Notes under the pieces: model-generated
What the model was told of the DNA's origin: nothing
The model's input: only the letters and a program-made list of their open reading frames with translations
The model's database searches: none
DNA from: Methylobacillus sp.
Lineage (GTDB): Bacteria; Pseudomonadota; Gammaproteobacteria; Burkholderiales; Burkholderiaceae_C
Direction: 5' to 3'
DNA: 64,000 nt
Assembly: GCA_018607835.1 (NCBI GenBank)
Contig: JABBAS010000031.1
Span: 248,918-312,917, forward strand
Shown: positions 56,791-64,000 of the stretch, piece by piece
Position numbering within the stretch: position 1 is the first letter of the stretch
How the letters are laid out: every line of letters starts with the position of its first letter
Made by a program: the position numbers and the translations under genes

Positions 56791-56840
56791 AAAAAAAGAG
56801 CCCGTGGGCCCAGCGTTTTCACGCCAAGCCCACGGGCTCT
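56791..56840 (-). terminator. Intrinsic terminator after rpsA
   Basis: AGAGCCCGTGGGC pairs with GCCCACGGGCTCT, a 13-bp perfect stem, with an internal region that contains a small GGCGT/ACGCT-like pairing. On the minus strand it ends in seven T residues. A strong terminator between rpsA and ihfB. Confidence 0.92.
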
Positions 56841-56862
56841 CGAGAGAACCGTGGCTGGTTAA

Positions 56863-58551
56863 TTAGCCATTGTTCTCGCCGTTGTCCAACTTGGCACGCA
56901 ACAAGGCGCCCAAGCTGGTGGTACCAGCGGTACCGGCGGCTTGCTGGCTCAAGCTAGACATGGCTTCCTGCTGGTCAGCCGCGTCCTTAGCGCGAATAGA
57001 CAACTGGATGCTACGTGACTTGCGGTCAACGTTGAGCACAACAGCGGTCACTTCATCGCCTTCTTTCAGAACCGAGCGTGCATCGTCAACGCGGTCTACG
57101 CTGATTTCGCTGGCACGCAGGTAGCCGACCAACTCTTCACCCAAGTCAATCTCTGCACCCTTGGCGTCAACCGTCTTCACCTTACCGGTAACGATCTGGC
57201 CTTTTTCGTTCACTGAAGTGAAGGTCGTGAAGCTGTCGTCGTCCAACTGCTTGATACCCAAGCTGATGCGCTCGCGCTCGACATCAATTGCCAAGACAAC
57301 GGCTTCAACTTCTTGGCCCTTCTTGAAGTTACGCACAGCAGCTTCGCCGGGCTCACTCCATGACAGGTCAGACAAGTGAACCAAACCGTCGATGCCTGAA
57401 GCCAAGCCCAAGAACACGCCGAAGTCGGTAATTGACTTGATGGGGCCCTTCACGCGGTCACCGCGCTTAACGGTGGTTGCGAAGTCTTCCCATGGGTTTG
57501 CGCGACATTGCTTCATACCCAAGCTGATACGGCGCTTGTCTTCGTCGATGTCCAAGACCATCACTTCAACCTCATCACCCAAGGCAACGATCTTTGAAGG
57601 GGCAACGTTCTTGTTCGTCCAGTCCATTTCAGACACGTGGACCAAGCCTTCGATGCCTGGCTCCAACTCAACAAATGCGCCGTAGTCAGCAATGTTTGTG
57701 ATCTTGCCAAACAAGCGGGTGCTTTGTGGGTAGCGACGGGAAACACCCATCCATGGGTCATCACCCATTTGCTTCAAGCCCAGTGAAACACGGTGCTTCT
57801 CAGCATCAAACTTCAGGATCTTGGCAGTGATCTCTTGACCTGCTTGGACCACTTCGCTTGGATGGCGGACACGACGCCATGCCATATCGGTAATGTGCAA
57901 CAGACCGTCGATACCACCCAAGTCGACGAATGCGCCGTATTCGGTGATGTTCTTGACCACACCGGTCACGATCGCGCCTTCTGACAAGGTTTCCATCAAC
58001 TTGGCGCGCTCTTCGCCCATGCTGACTTCCACAACCGCACGGCGTGACAACACAACGTTGTTACGCTTACGGTCCAACTTGATCACCTTGAATTCAAGGG
58101 TCTTGTTCTCGTAGGGTGTTAGGTCCTTTGTGGGACGCATGTCAACCAATGAACCAGGCAAGAATGCCCGGATGCCGTTGACCAAAACGGTCAAGCCGCC
58201 CTTGACCTTGCCGGTGGTGGTACCGGTCACAAATTCGCCAGACTCGAGGGCTTTTTCCAAAGACATCCAAGAGGCCAAACGCTTGGCTTTATCACGTGAC
58301 AACAGCGTGTCACCGTAGCCGTTTTCAACAGCGTCGATGGCAACAGAAACAAAGTCACCCACTTGGACTTCGATCTCGCCTTGGTCGTTCTTGAATTCTT
58401 CTAGGGGAACATAGGCCTCAGACTTCAATCCTGCGTTGACGACAACGTGGTTGTGGTCAATACGCACGACTTCAGCAGAAATCACCTCACCCGTGCGCAT
58501 CTCGGCACGTTGCAATGACTCTTCAAATAGGGCGGCAAAAGATTCGGACAT
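56863..58551 (-). CDS. rpsA: 30S ribosomal protein S1
   Basis: Large RNA-binding ribosomal protein that captures mRNA for initiation. The 562-residue protein contains six S1 (OB-fold) domains. Repeats such as [20 protein letters not shown] and [20 protein letters not shown] lead four very similar central domains. The N-terminal [20 protein letters not shown] is typical. In gammaproteobacteria and many betaproteobacteria it follows cmk, as here. The start is ATG 58551 with an AGGAAA ribosome-binding site. Confidence 0.98.
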   Translation of the reverse strand: MSESFAALFEESLQRAEMRTGEVISAEVVRIDHNHVVVNAGLKSEAYVPLEEFKNDQGEIEVQVGDFVSVAIDAVENGYGDTLLSRDKAKRLASWMSLEKALESGEFVTGTTTGKVKGGLTVLVNGIRAFLPGSLVDMRPTKDLTPYENKTLEFKVIKLDRKRNNVVLSRRAVVEVSMGEERAKLMETLSEGAIVTGVVKNITEYGAFVDLGGIDGLLHITDMAWRRVRHPSEVVQAGQEITAKILKFDAEKHRVSLGLKQMGDDPWMGVSRRYPQSTRLFGKITNIADYGAFVELEPGIEGLVHVSEMDWTNKNVAPSKIVALGDEVEVMVLDIDEDKRRISLGMKQCRANPWEDFATTVKRGDRVKGPIKSITDFGVFLGLASGIDGLVHLSDLSWSEPGEAAVRNFKKGQEVEAVVLAIDVERERISLGIKQLDDDSFTTFTSVNEKGQIVTGKVKTVDAKGAEIDLGEELVGYLRASEISVDRVDDARSVLKEGDEVTAVVLNVDRKSRSIQLSIRAKDAADQQEAMSSLSQQAAGTAGTTSLGALLRAKLDNGENNG

Positions 58552-58673
58552 GAAATTTTCCTATATGGCTTACGCAACTCAAACGTCGGTGAAGTCGTGA
58601 ACCAGCAAGCACAAAGCCATGCGAGCGCGCGACATAAACAAGAGAGGAGGTTGGCCAGTTTTGCAGCAAAGCT

Positions 58674-58697
58674 GCGGGTTTAAGTTAAACATCCCGC
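58674..58697 (-). promoter_or_regulatory. Inverted repeat in cmk-rpsA intergenic region
   Basis: GCGGG-TTTAA-G-TTAAA-CAT-CCCGC forms a stem of two blocks. It lies about 120 bp upstream of rpsA on the minus strand, inside a 180-bp gap with no gene. It may belong to the rpsA leader, which autoregulates in E. coli, or be an aroA-cmk 3'-end structure; no T-tract follows. Confidence 0.4.
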
Positions 58698-58731
58698 GTC
58701 GCAGCGCACCACAGAGGGCGCGACGTACGAT

Positions 58732-60762
58732 TTAGGTCTTTCTTTGTTTGCTTTGCCACCATGACAAGACTTGTTGCACCGATTCCTCTATGCCCAAGTC
58801 GGTGTTGTCTAGTAACGCCGCATCTGTCGCCGCTTTCAAGGGCGCATGCTGCCGGTTGGTGTCCCGCGCATCACGTTCCTTCAAATCTGCTAACAGACTG
58901 TCGATATTAGCAGAAATTCCCTTGGAAATCAATTGCCTGTACCGTCTTTCCGCCCGCTTTTCAGCGCTTGCGGTTAAAAACACCTTCAGTGGCGCGTGGG
59001 GGAAGATCACCGTCCCCATATCACGGCCATCCGCAACCAAGCCAGGGGCGCGCACAAAGCCTTGCTGTAAGTCCATTAACGCGGCGCGAACAGGGCCAAT
59101 GGCGCTCACGCGCGACGCGCCCATGCCGGCTGCCTCTGTGCGAATGGCCGCGCTGACGTCTTGACCGCCTAAAAAGACCTGCTCACCCTCAAACCGCACC
59201 GCCATGTTGCGCGCTAGTTCCCCAACGGTTGCCGCGTGTGCGGGGTCCGCCAAGGCCTCCACGGTGGTGGACAGCCCGGCCTGCTCAGCCGCCACACCGA
59301 CCAAACGGTACAACGCGCCCGAATCTAGCCATGCGTAACCCAAGGCCTTGGCCACGCCTTGGGACAGCGTTCCTTTGCCTGACGCCGTGGGCCCATCAAT
59401 ACAAATTACTGGCACCTGACCGACGCAGGGGGTGGTTACGTCGAACAGGGTTTCAAAGTAGTCGGGGTAGGTCTTGGCGACGCAGTGCGGCTCATTGATA
59501 CGCACCACACATGCCGCTGGGTTCAGCGCGGCCAATGAGAAGCACATGGCAATACGGTGGTCGTCGTAGGTGTCGATCGCGGCAGGGCGCCATTCGCCCG
59601 GTGTGGCCGGCGGCGTGATGCGAAGGTAGTCATCACCCTCGTCCACGGTGGCGCCAAGCTTGCGTAGTTCGGTCGCCATGGCGCTCAAGCGGTCGGTCTC
59701 TTTGACCCGCCAGCTTGCAATATTGCGCAAAGTGGTCGTGCCTTGCGCGTACAAGGCCATCACGGCCAAGGTCATGGCGGCATCGGGAATGTGGTTGCAG
59801 TCGAGGTCAATGGCCTTCAGCGGCCAAGCCCCCCGCTTAACGCACAGGTGGTTGGGGCCGCCGGTCACGTCAGCGCCCATGCGTTGAGCGGCTTCTACAA
59901 AACGTATGTCACCCTGAATCGCATCCAAGCCAACGCCTTGGATGGTGATTCCTTGGGTGGAGCCCAGCGCGCCTAACGCAATAAAGTAGCTGGCGGAGGA
60001 GGCATCGGCTTCTACGAACACCTGCCCGGGAGAGGTGTAGCGGCTGCCTGCGGGAATGGTAAAACGCCGCCAATCTTCGCGCTGTACGTGCACGCCAAAT
60101 TGCGCCAGCAACTTTAGCGTGATGTCGATGTAGGGCTTTGAAATCAGCTCGCCCACCACGTCGATCACCACGTCACGTGTGGCCACCAGCGGCAGCGCAA
60201 GCAGCAGAGCGGTTAAAAACTGGCTGGACACGTCACCGCGCACGGCAATGGGCGCATCCAATTGCAGAGCGTGCGTGTCGCCATCGCCTAAGCGCAACGG
60301 GGGGTAGCCAGCCTGGCCAAGATCCGTCACGCTCCCGCCTAATTGGCGTAACGCGTCCACCAAATCGCCTATGGGGCGCTCGTGCATTCTGGGCACACCG
60401 GACACTTCGAACTGGCCACCTTGGGTGGTCGCCATTAAGGTGAGTGCCGCCGTTAGTGGACGCATCGCCGTGCCTGCATTCCCTAAAAACAGCTTGGCGG
60501 TTTTGTTTTGCAGTTGTCCGCCTATCCCCACAATACGCAACTGATTGGTGCCTGTTTCCGTGATCTCGCAGCCCAGCGTTTTGAGGGACTCTCGCATCAC
60601 CTGCGTGTCATCGGAAGCCAATATGTCGTGAATTTCCGTCGCACCATGGCTCAAAGCGGCTAACAGAAGTACCCGGTTGGAAATACTTTTGGAACCAGGA
60701 AGGGTGACCTCTCCGTGCGCCGAAGCAATAGGTGGCAGATCAAGAAAAGCTTGTTGGAACAT
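58732..60762 (-). CDS. aroA-cmk: Fused 3-phosphoshikimate 1-carboxyvinyltransferase / cytidylate kinase
   Basis: One continuous frame of 676 residues encodes two enzymes. Residues about 1-440 are AroA (EPSP synthase, shikimate pathway), with [18 protein letters not shown] near residue 20, [14 protein letters not shown], and [15 protein letters not shown] near 345. After a short linker, residues about 450-676 are Cmk, which phosphorylates CMP/dCMP. It has the P-loop [28 protein letters not shown], and the NMP-binding [12 protein letters not shown]. There is no stop or frameshift between them. The start at ATG 60762 is 31 bp after tyrA. Both activities look intact. Confidence 0.95.
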   Translation of the reverse strand: MFQQAFLDLPPIASAHGEVTLPGSKSISNRVLLLAALSHGATEIHDILASDDTQVMRESLKTLGCEITETGTNQLRIVGIGGQLQNKTAKLFLGNAGTAMRPLTAALTLMATTQGGQFEVSGVPRMHERPIGDLVDALRQLGGSVTDLGQAGYPPLRLGDGDTHALQLDAPIAVRGDVSSQFLTALLLALPLVATRDVVIDVVGELISKPYIDITLKLLAQFGVHVQREDWRRFTIPAGSRYTSPGQVFVEADASSASYFIALGALGSTQGITIQGVGLDAIQGDIRFVEAAQRMGADVTGGPNHLCVKRGAWPLKAIDLDCNHIPDAAMTLAVMALYAQGTTTLRNIASWRVKETDRLSAMATELRKLGATVDEGDDYLRITPPATPGEWRPAAIDTYDDHRIAMCFSLAALNPAACVVRINEPHCVAKTYPDYFETLFDVTTPCVGQVPVICIDGPTASGKGTLSQGVAKALGYAWLDSGALYRLVGVAAEQAGLSTTVEALADPAHAATVGELARNMAVRFEGEQVFLGGQDVSAAIRTEAAGMGASRVSAIGPVRAALMDLQQGFVRAPGLVADGRDMGTVIFPHAPLKVFLTASAEKRAERRYRQLISKGISANIDSLLADLKERDARDTNRQHAPLKAATDAALLDNTDLGIEESVQQVLSWWQSKQRKT

Positions 60763-60793
60763 GGCAGGTAGGCAGGGCGCGGACGCCTGTTTA

Positions 60794-61735
60794 TCAGTCG
60801 TCGATTGCGTTGGAATCAGATAGCGGGGCGGGTACACGCCAGGCCTTGCGCTGTGCACTGGCCTGTGTGATGAGGGTTTGGAGTTGAACCGTATCACCTT
60901 CGGTGAGGGCAGATTTGAGTTGTGCCAGAGCCTGCTCAAAGCCCTGCACCTGCGCGAGAATTTCGGTGCGGTTGGTGCTCAAAATGTCGCGCCAAACAAC
61001 GGGGTCACTGCCTGCAATGCGTGTGAAGTCTTGAAAGCCAGTGCCGCCCATGGCGATGGTGCTGGGGTCGACGCCGTTCATGTAGGCGAAGGCAAGCAAG
61101 TGGGGCAGGTGGCTTACCGCGCCAAACACATGGTCGTGGGTGTCTGCATCCATCTGAATGACGCGTGCACCCACAGCCTCCCACAGCGCAGTGGCCAGCG
61201 AAATCGCGGGTGCTGCGGTGGCGGATGACGGCGTGAGAATCACGAGCCGGTTGGCGTAGAGGTCGCCCTCGGCATGGGCAATACCCGCTTTTTCTTTGCC
61301 CGCAATGGGGTGTGCAGGAACAAAGTGACTCAGCGGGAAATGGCTAGTTGCCTCAGGCGAGGCGCCAGAGGCCATGTTTTCCCCTAAGACCGTTTGCGCG
61401 GTGGCCACCATGTCTGCCTTGGTCGAGCCCGCGTCCATGACCAATGCGGTGGGCTTTAAGTGCGCGCGCATGCTGCTGAGCGTCTCATGCGTCGCGCCCA
61501 CAGGCACGCTAATGAGGACGACGTCGGCGTCTCGTACCGCGTCGGGTAGCGAGCTGGAAACATCGGTGATGGCCCCCATACGCAGCGCTTCTTGCAGTGT
61601 CGTCTGCGACCGACCGTAGGCCGTCACGGTGATCTCTGGGCGCGCTTTGCGAATCGCCAAGGCAAACGAGCCGCCGATTAAGCCGCAGCCAATAATGGCG
61701 ACGCGGCGAACCGCATGTAGTGCCAACACCGTCAC
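60794..61735 (-). CDS. tyrA: Prephenate dehydrogenase
   Basis: Oxidatively decarboxylates prephenate (or arogenate) toward tyrosine. The 313-residue protein has the dinucleotide-binding fold [20 protein letters not shown] near residue 12, [14 protein letters not shown], and the substrate-site [20 protein letters not shown]. The GTG at 61735 overlaps the pheA stop by four bases (GTGA); the frame is open further up but inside pheA. The cofactor preference (NAD or NADP) is not read. It stands alone, unlike the tyrA-aroA fusion seen in pseudomonads. Confidence 0.92.
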   Translation of the reverse strand: MTVLALHAVRRVAIIGCGLIGGSFALAIRKARPEITVTAYGRSQTTLQEALRMGAITDVSSSLPDAVRDADVVLISVPVGATHETLSSMRAHLKPTALVMDAGSTKADMVATAQTVLGENMASGASPEATSHFPLSHFVPAHPIAGKEKAGIAHAEGDLYANRLVILTPSSATAAPAISLATALWEAVGARVIQMDADTHDHVFGAVSHLPHLLAFAYMNGVDPSTIAMGGTGFQDFTRIAGSDPVVWRDILSTNRTEILAQVQGFEQALAQLKSALTEGDTVQLQTLITQASAQRKAWRVPAPLSDSNAIDD

Positions 61736-62823
61736 GCTTCTGACTGGGGGTAAGTCCCCAATACTTTGTAGAAGGCGCAAAGGGACTTTAGCTCTTCGAG
61801 CACGGCGTGCATGTGCGGCTCGCTGGGGTGACCAACCAAATCGATAAAGAAGGTGTACTCCCACTGACCCTGACGGGCAGGGCGAGATTCAAAGCGTGTC
61901 ATCGACACATGGTGGTTCTTGAGTGGCACCAGCAAGTCGTGCAAGGCACCGGGTTGGTTCACAACGGAGACGGCCAAGCTGGTGCAGTCACGCCCAGTCG
62001 CTGTCGGTGCCTCCAAGGTGGCGGGCAAGCAAATAATGGCAAAGCGCGTGCGGTTGTGTGCGTCGTCTTGGATGGCTTGCCCGATGTTGTGCAAACCATA
62101 CTGAGCGCCCGCACGGTCGCTGGCGATGGCGGCCCACTCAGGATTTTCTTTTGCCAATCGCGCGCCTTCTGCATTGCTGGAGACGGCGCGGCGCTCTGCG
62201 TCGGGTATATGTTTATTGAGCCACTCTTGGCATTGCGCGAGCGCTTGGGGGTGCGCCAAAACGACTTGAATGCCGTCACGTGAGTTGCTGCTTCTGAGTA
62301 GATGGTGCCTCACCAAAATACTCAGTTCGCCCACAATATGTGCGGGTGTTTGTAACAGTAAATCCAGCGATCGTGCAATCACCCCCTCGTTGGAATTTTC
62401 AATCGGGATCACACCGAAATCCGCTGTGCCCGCTGCCGTGGCACGAAACACCTCATCGATGCTGGGGCACGCGATTTCCGTCACGCTGCTACCAAAAAAC
62501 GCCAACGCGGCTTGCTGACTAAACGTGCCTGCAGGGCCCAAGTAGGCAATGCGCTGCGTCGCCTCCAGTGCGCGGCACCCCGACATCACTTCGCGCCAAA
62601 TGTGGCCAATGCTTTCGGACTTGAGCAGGCCACCCGACGTGTCGTTAAGTGTCTGGAGTTTGCTGATGACTTGCGCTTCACGGTCTGGCCGAAAAACAGC
62701 CGATCCTTCCCGCTTCTTCAGCTCACCCACTTCATGCGCACTCTGCGCACGCTGGTTAAGTAGCGTGAGAATTTGGGTGTCTAACTGATCAATCTCAACG
62801 CGCAGATCCTGCAATGTTTTCAT
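61732..62823 (-). CDS. pheA: Bifunctional chorismate mutase / prephenate dehydratase (P-protein)
   Basis: Makes phenylpyruvate from chorismate. The 363-residue protein has an AroQ chorismate mutase domain at about 1-85 (LRVEIDQLDTQILTLLNQRA), then prephenate dehydratase from about 92 (IAYLGPAGTFSQQAA, and PIENSNEGVI). The C-terminal ACT domain binds phenylalanine, with ESRP at about 313 in the sequence MTRFESRPARQGQWEYTFFI. The ESRP motif suggests feedback control by phenylalanine. It starts 15 bp after serC stops and overlaps tyrA. Confidence 0.96.
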   Translation of the reverse strand: MKTLQDLRVEIDQLDTQILTLLNQRAQSAHEVGELKKREGSAVFRPDREAQVISKLQTLNDTSGGLLKSESIGHIWREVMSGCRALEATQRIAYLGPAGTFSQQAALAFFGSSVTEIACPSIDEVFRATAAGTADFGVIPIENSNEGVIARSLDLLLQTPAHIVGELSILVRHHLLRSSNSRDGIQVVLAHPQALAQCQEWLNKHIPDAERRAVSSNAEGARLAKENPEWAAIASDRAGAQYGLHNIGQAIQDDAHNRTRFAIICLPATLEAPTATGRDCTSLAVSVVNQPGALHDLLVPLKNHHVSMTRFESRPARQGQWEYTFFIDLVGHPSEPHMHAVLEELKSLCAFYKVLGTYPQSEA

Positions 62824-62838
62824 TGTTTACCCGCCTAT

Positions 62839-63936
62839 TTAATGCGTGCGCTCAAAGTGGCGCATAAAGTCGACCAAGGCCTCGACACCCGCCAATGGTA
62901 TGGCGTTGTAAAGGCTGGCGCGCATGCCACCGACTGATTTGTGGCCCTTGAGTGACAGCAGGTTCGCTGCCTTTGCTTCGTTTAAAAATGTGTCGTTCAG
63001 TGTCTCATCGGCCAGCAAAAAGGGGACGTTCATGCGTGACCGAAAGGCAGGCGCTACTGCGTTGCTATAAAAATTCGACGTGTCAATGGTGCGGTAGAGC
63101 AGCTCGGCTTTTTCGATGTTGCGGGCTTCAATTGATGCGATGCCGCCTTGGGCTTGCAACCACTCAAAGACCAAGCCAATCATGTAAATGCCGTAGGTTG
63201 GTGGCGTGTTGAACATGGATTGGTTAGCCGCGACCGTCTTGTAATGGAAGGCCGATGGACAGATGCCCATGGCTTGCTCTTGCAGATCACGACGGACAAA
63301 TACCAAGGTGACGCCAGCCGGGCCCAGGTTTTTTTGGGCACCTGCGAAAGCCATACCAATGCGATGCCACTGTATTGGCCGCGAGGCGATGTGACTGGAG
63401 CAGTCCACCACCAAGGGCGCCGCACACCCCAGGGCCTTGAGGTCAGGCAAGCTGGCGAACTCAACCCCATGGATGGTCTCGTTGCTACAGACATGAACGT
63501 AGTTGGTGTCTGAGCGTATGGACCACGTGGCGGGGTCTGCAACATCTTGAAAGTTCAGCGGTTTACCGTCGAACACGACGTGAACATCGGCGTAACGTTG
63601 TGCTTCAGCGCGCGACTTCTGGCTCCAGCTACCCGTGACGGCGACATCCATTTTGGCGGCGCCCGCCGTGCCGCAAAGGTTCATGGGCACGATGGCATTT
63701 TGTGCCAAGCCACCGCCCTGCATAAAGAGGATGTCAAAGTCCTCGGGCACGCTGAGGACGTCGCGAATAGCGGCCGTGGTCGTCGCGAGAATGTCACCAA
63801 AGGACGCGCCGCGGTGGCTCATTTCCATAACGCCAACACCCGTGCCGTGCCAGTCGGCTATTTCGCTGCCGGCGCGGTTCAACACCTCGACGGGAATGGC
63901 AGCAGGACCCGCCGAGAAGTTGTAGGGGCGATTCAT
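62839..63936 (-). CDS. serC: Phosphoserine aminotransferase
   Basis: Transaminates 3-phosphohydroxypyruvate to phosphoserine, and the homologous step in pyridoxal phosphate synthesis. The 365-residue class V aminotransferase has [15 protein letters not shown] at the start and the PLP-binding Lys202 in [39 protein letters not shown] is at the C-terminus. It is the first complete gene of the serC-pheA-tyrA-aroA/cmk-rpsA-ihfB series and lies 16 bp after what appears to be the gyrA stop. Confidence 0.97.
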   Translation of the reverse strand: MNRPYNFSAGPAAIPVEVLNRAGSEIADWHGTGVGVMEMSHRGASFGDILATTTAAIRDVLSVPEDFDILFMQGGGLAQNAIVPMNLCGTAGAAKMDVAVTGSWSQKSRAEAQRYADVHVVFDGKPLNFQDVADPATWSIRSDTNYVHVCSNETIHGVEFASLPDLKALGCAAPLVVDCSSHIASRPIQWHRIGMAFAGAQKNLGPAGVTLVFVRRDLQEQAMGICPSAFHYKTVAANQSMFNTPPTYGIYMIGLVFEWLQAQGGIASIEARNIEKAELLYRTIDTSNFYSNAVAPAFRSRMNVPFLLADETLNDTFLNEAKAANLLSLKGHKSVGGMRASLYNAIPLAGVEALVDFMRHFERTH

Positions 63937-63952
63937 TCAGGTGATTGCCAGC

Positions 63953-64000
63953 TTATGCGTTGGTGTCGTCGTCGGTGCCAGCGGCGTCCGTGTCGTCGGC
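63953..64000 (-). CDS. gyrA: C-terminal end of an upstream gene, probably gyrA (cut by window edge)
   Basis: Fifteen codons and a TAA stop run in from the window edge: an acidic, Asp/Thr-rich tail reading ADDTDAAGTDDDTNA. Too short to identify by itself. gyrA commonly precedes serC in beta- and gammaproteobacteria, and acidic C-terminal tails are common in GyrA. The gyrA label is inference from position. Confidence 0.45.
   Translation of the reverse strand, partial: ADDTDAAGTDDDTNA

Noticed and set aside
1..64000. Mobile elements, prophage, CRISPR, toxin-antitoxin or defence genes
   Set aside because: No transposase, integrase, phage structural gene, spaced repeat array or restriction-modification motif was seen; the gene content is core metabolism throughout.

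Overview
The window is a gene-dense, moderately GC-rich stretch of chromosome from a betaproteobacterium, most likely order Burkholderiales. The support is gene order and content: tpiA, secG, tRNA-Leu and a complete 14-gene nuo operon in series; hemC-hemD-hemX-hemY; rpsO-pnp; rpsU-yqeY; and gyrA/serC/pheA/tyrA/aroA-cmk/rpsA/ihfB, with aroA and cmk fused as in some Burkholderiales. I see no prophage, insertion sequence, CRISPR array, integron or defence island. Almost every gene is a recognisable core or near-core function.

Layout. 1-5709: the 5' part of ppc (minus strand), then the tetrapyrrole genes hemC, hemD, hemX and hemY (plus). 5722-10645 (minus): a DUF411 metal-binding protein and a general or polar amino-acid ABC transporter in the order binding protein, permease, permease, ATPase. 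10912-20655: assorted metabolism, namely an AcuI-type oxidoreductase, a DUF2189 membrane protein, a 2OG-Fe(II) dioxygenase, a thiolase, a pseudouridine synthase, glnS, uppP, an MFS transporter and an alpha/beta hydrolase. 20675-31696: mutS, maiA, suhB, trmJ, cysE, an MTA/SAH nucleosidase, mogA, darP/yjgA, pmbA, an ABM-domain protein, yqeY and rpsU. 31812-41051: a YhiN-type flavoprotein, tsaD, an orphan branched-chain amino-acid binding protein, rpsO, pnp, a quinone oxidoreductase, tpiA and secG. 41230-56380: tRNA-Leu(GAG), nuoA-N and a DUF2818 protein. 56414-64000 (minus): ihfB, rpsA, the aroA-cmk fusion, tyrA, pheA, serC and what is probably the last codons of gyrA.

How the genes work together. 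HemC and HemD take porphobilinogen to uroporphyrinogen III; HemX and HemY are the accessory membrane proteins usually encoded with them. NuoA-N form the proton-pumping NADH:quinone oxidoreductase. SerC, PheA, TyrA and AroA cover serine and aromatic amino-acid synthesis. They are co-linear with cmk, rpsA and ihfB, as in the supraoperon described for other proteobacteria. RpsU, RpsO, RpsA, Pnp, GlnS, TrmJ, TsaD and the RluA-type enzyme are translation and RNA functions scattered through the window.

I do not see an obvious undescribed multigene system. The most unusual non-coding signal is a five-copy 10-bp tandem repeat (consensus CTTTGCTAGC) in the rpsO leader. One exact copy of that decamer lies at the predicted 5' end of the rpsU transcript. 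Other items worth a second look are the aroA-cmk fusion, a free-amino-acid-hydroxylase-like dioxygenase, stem-loops inside the ABC transporter operon, and compact convergent gene ends where two stop codons share one 4-bp palindrome.
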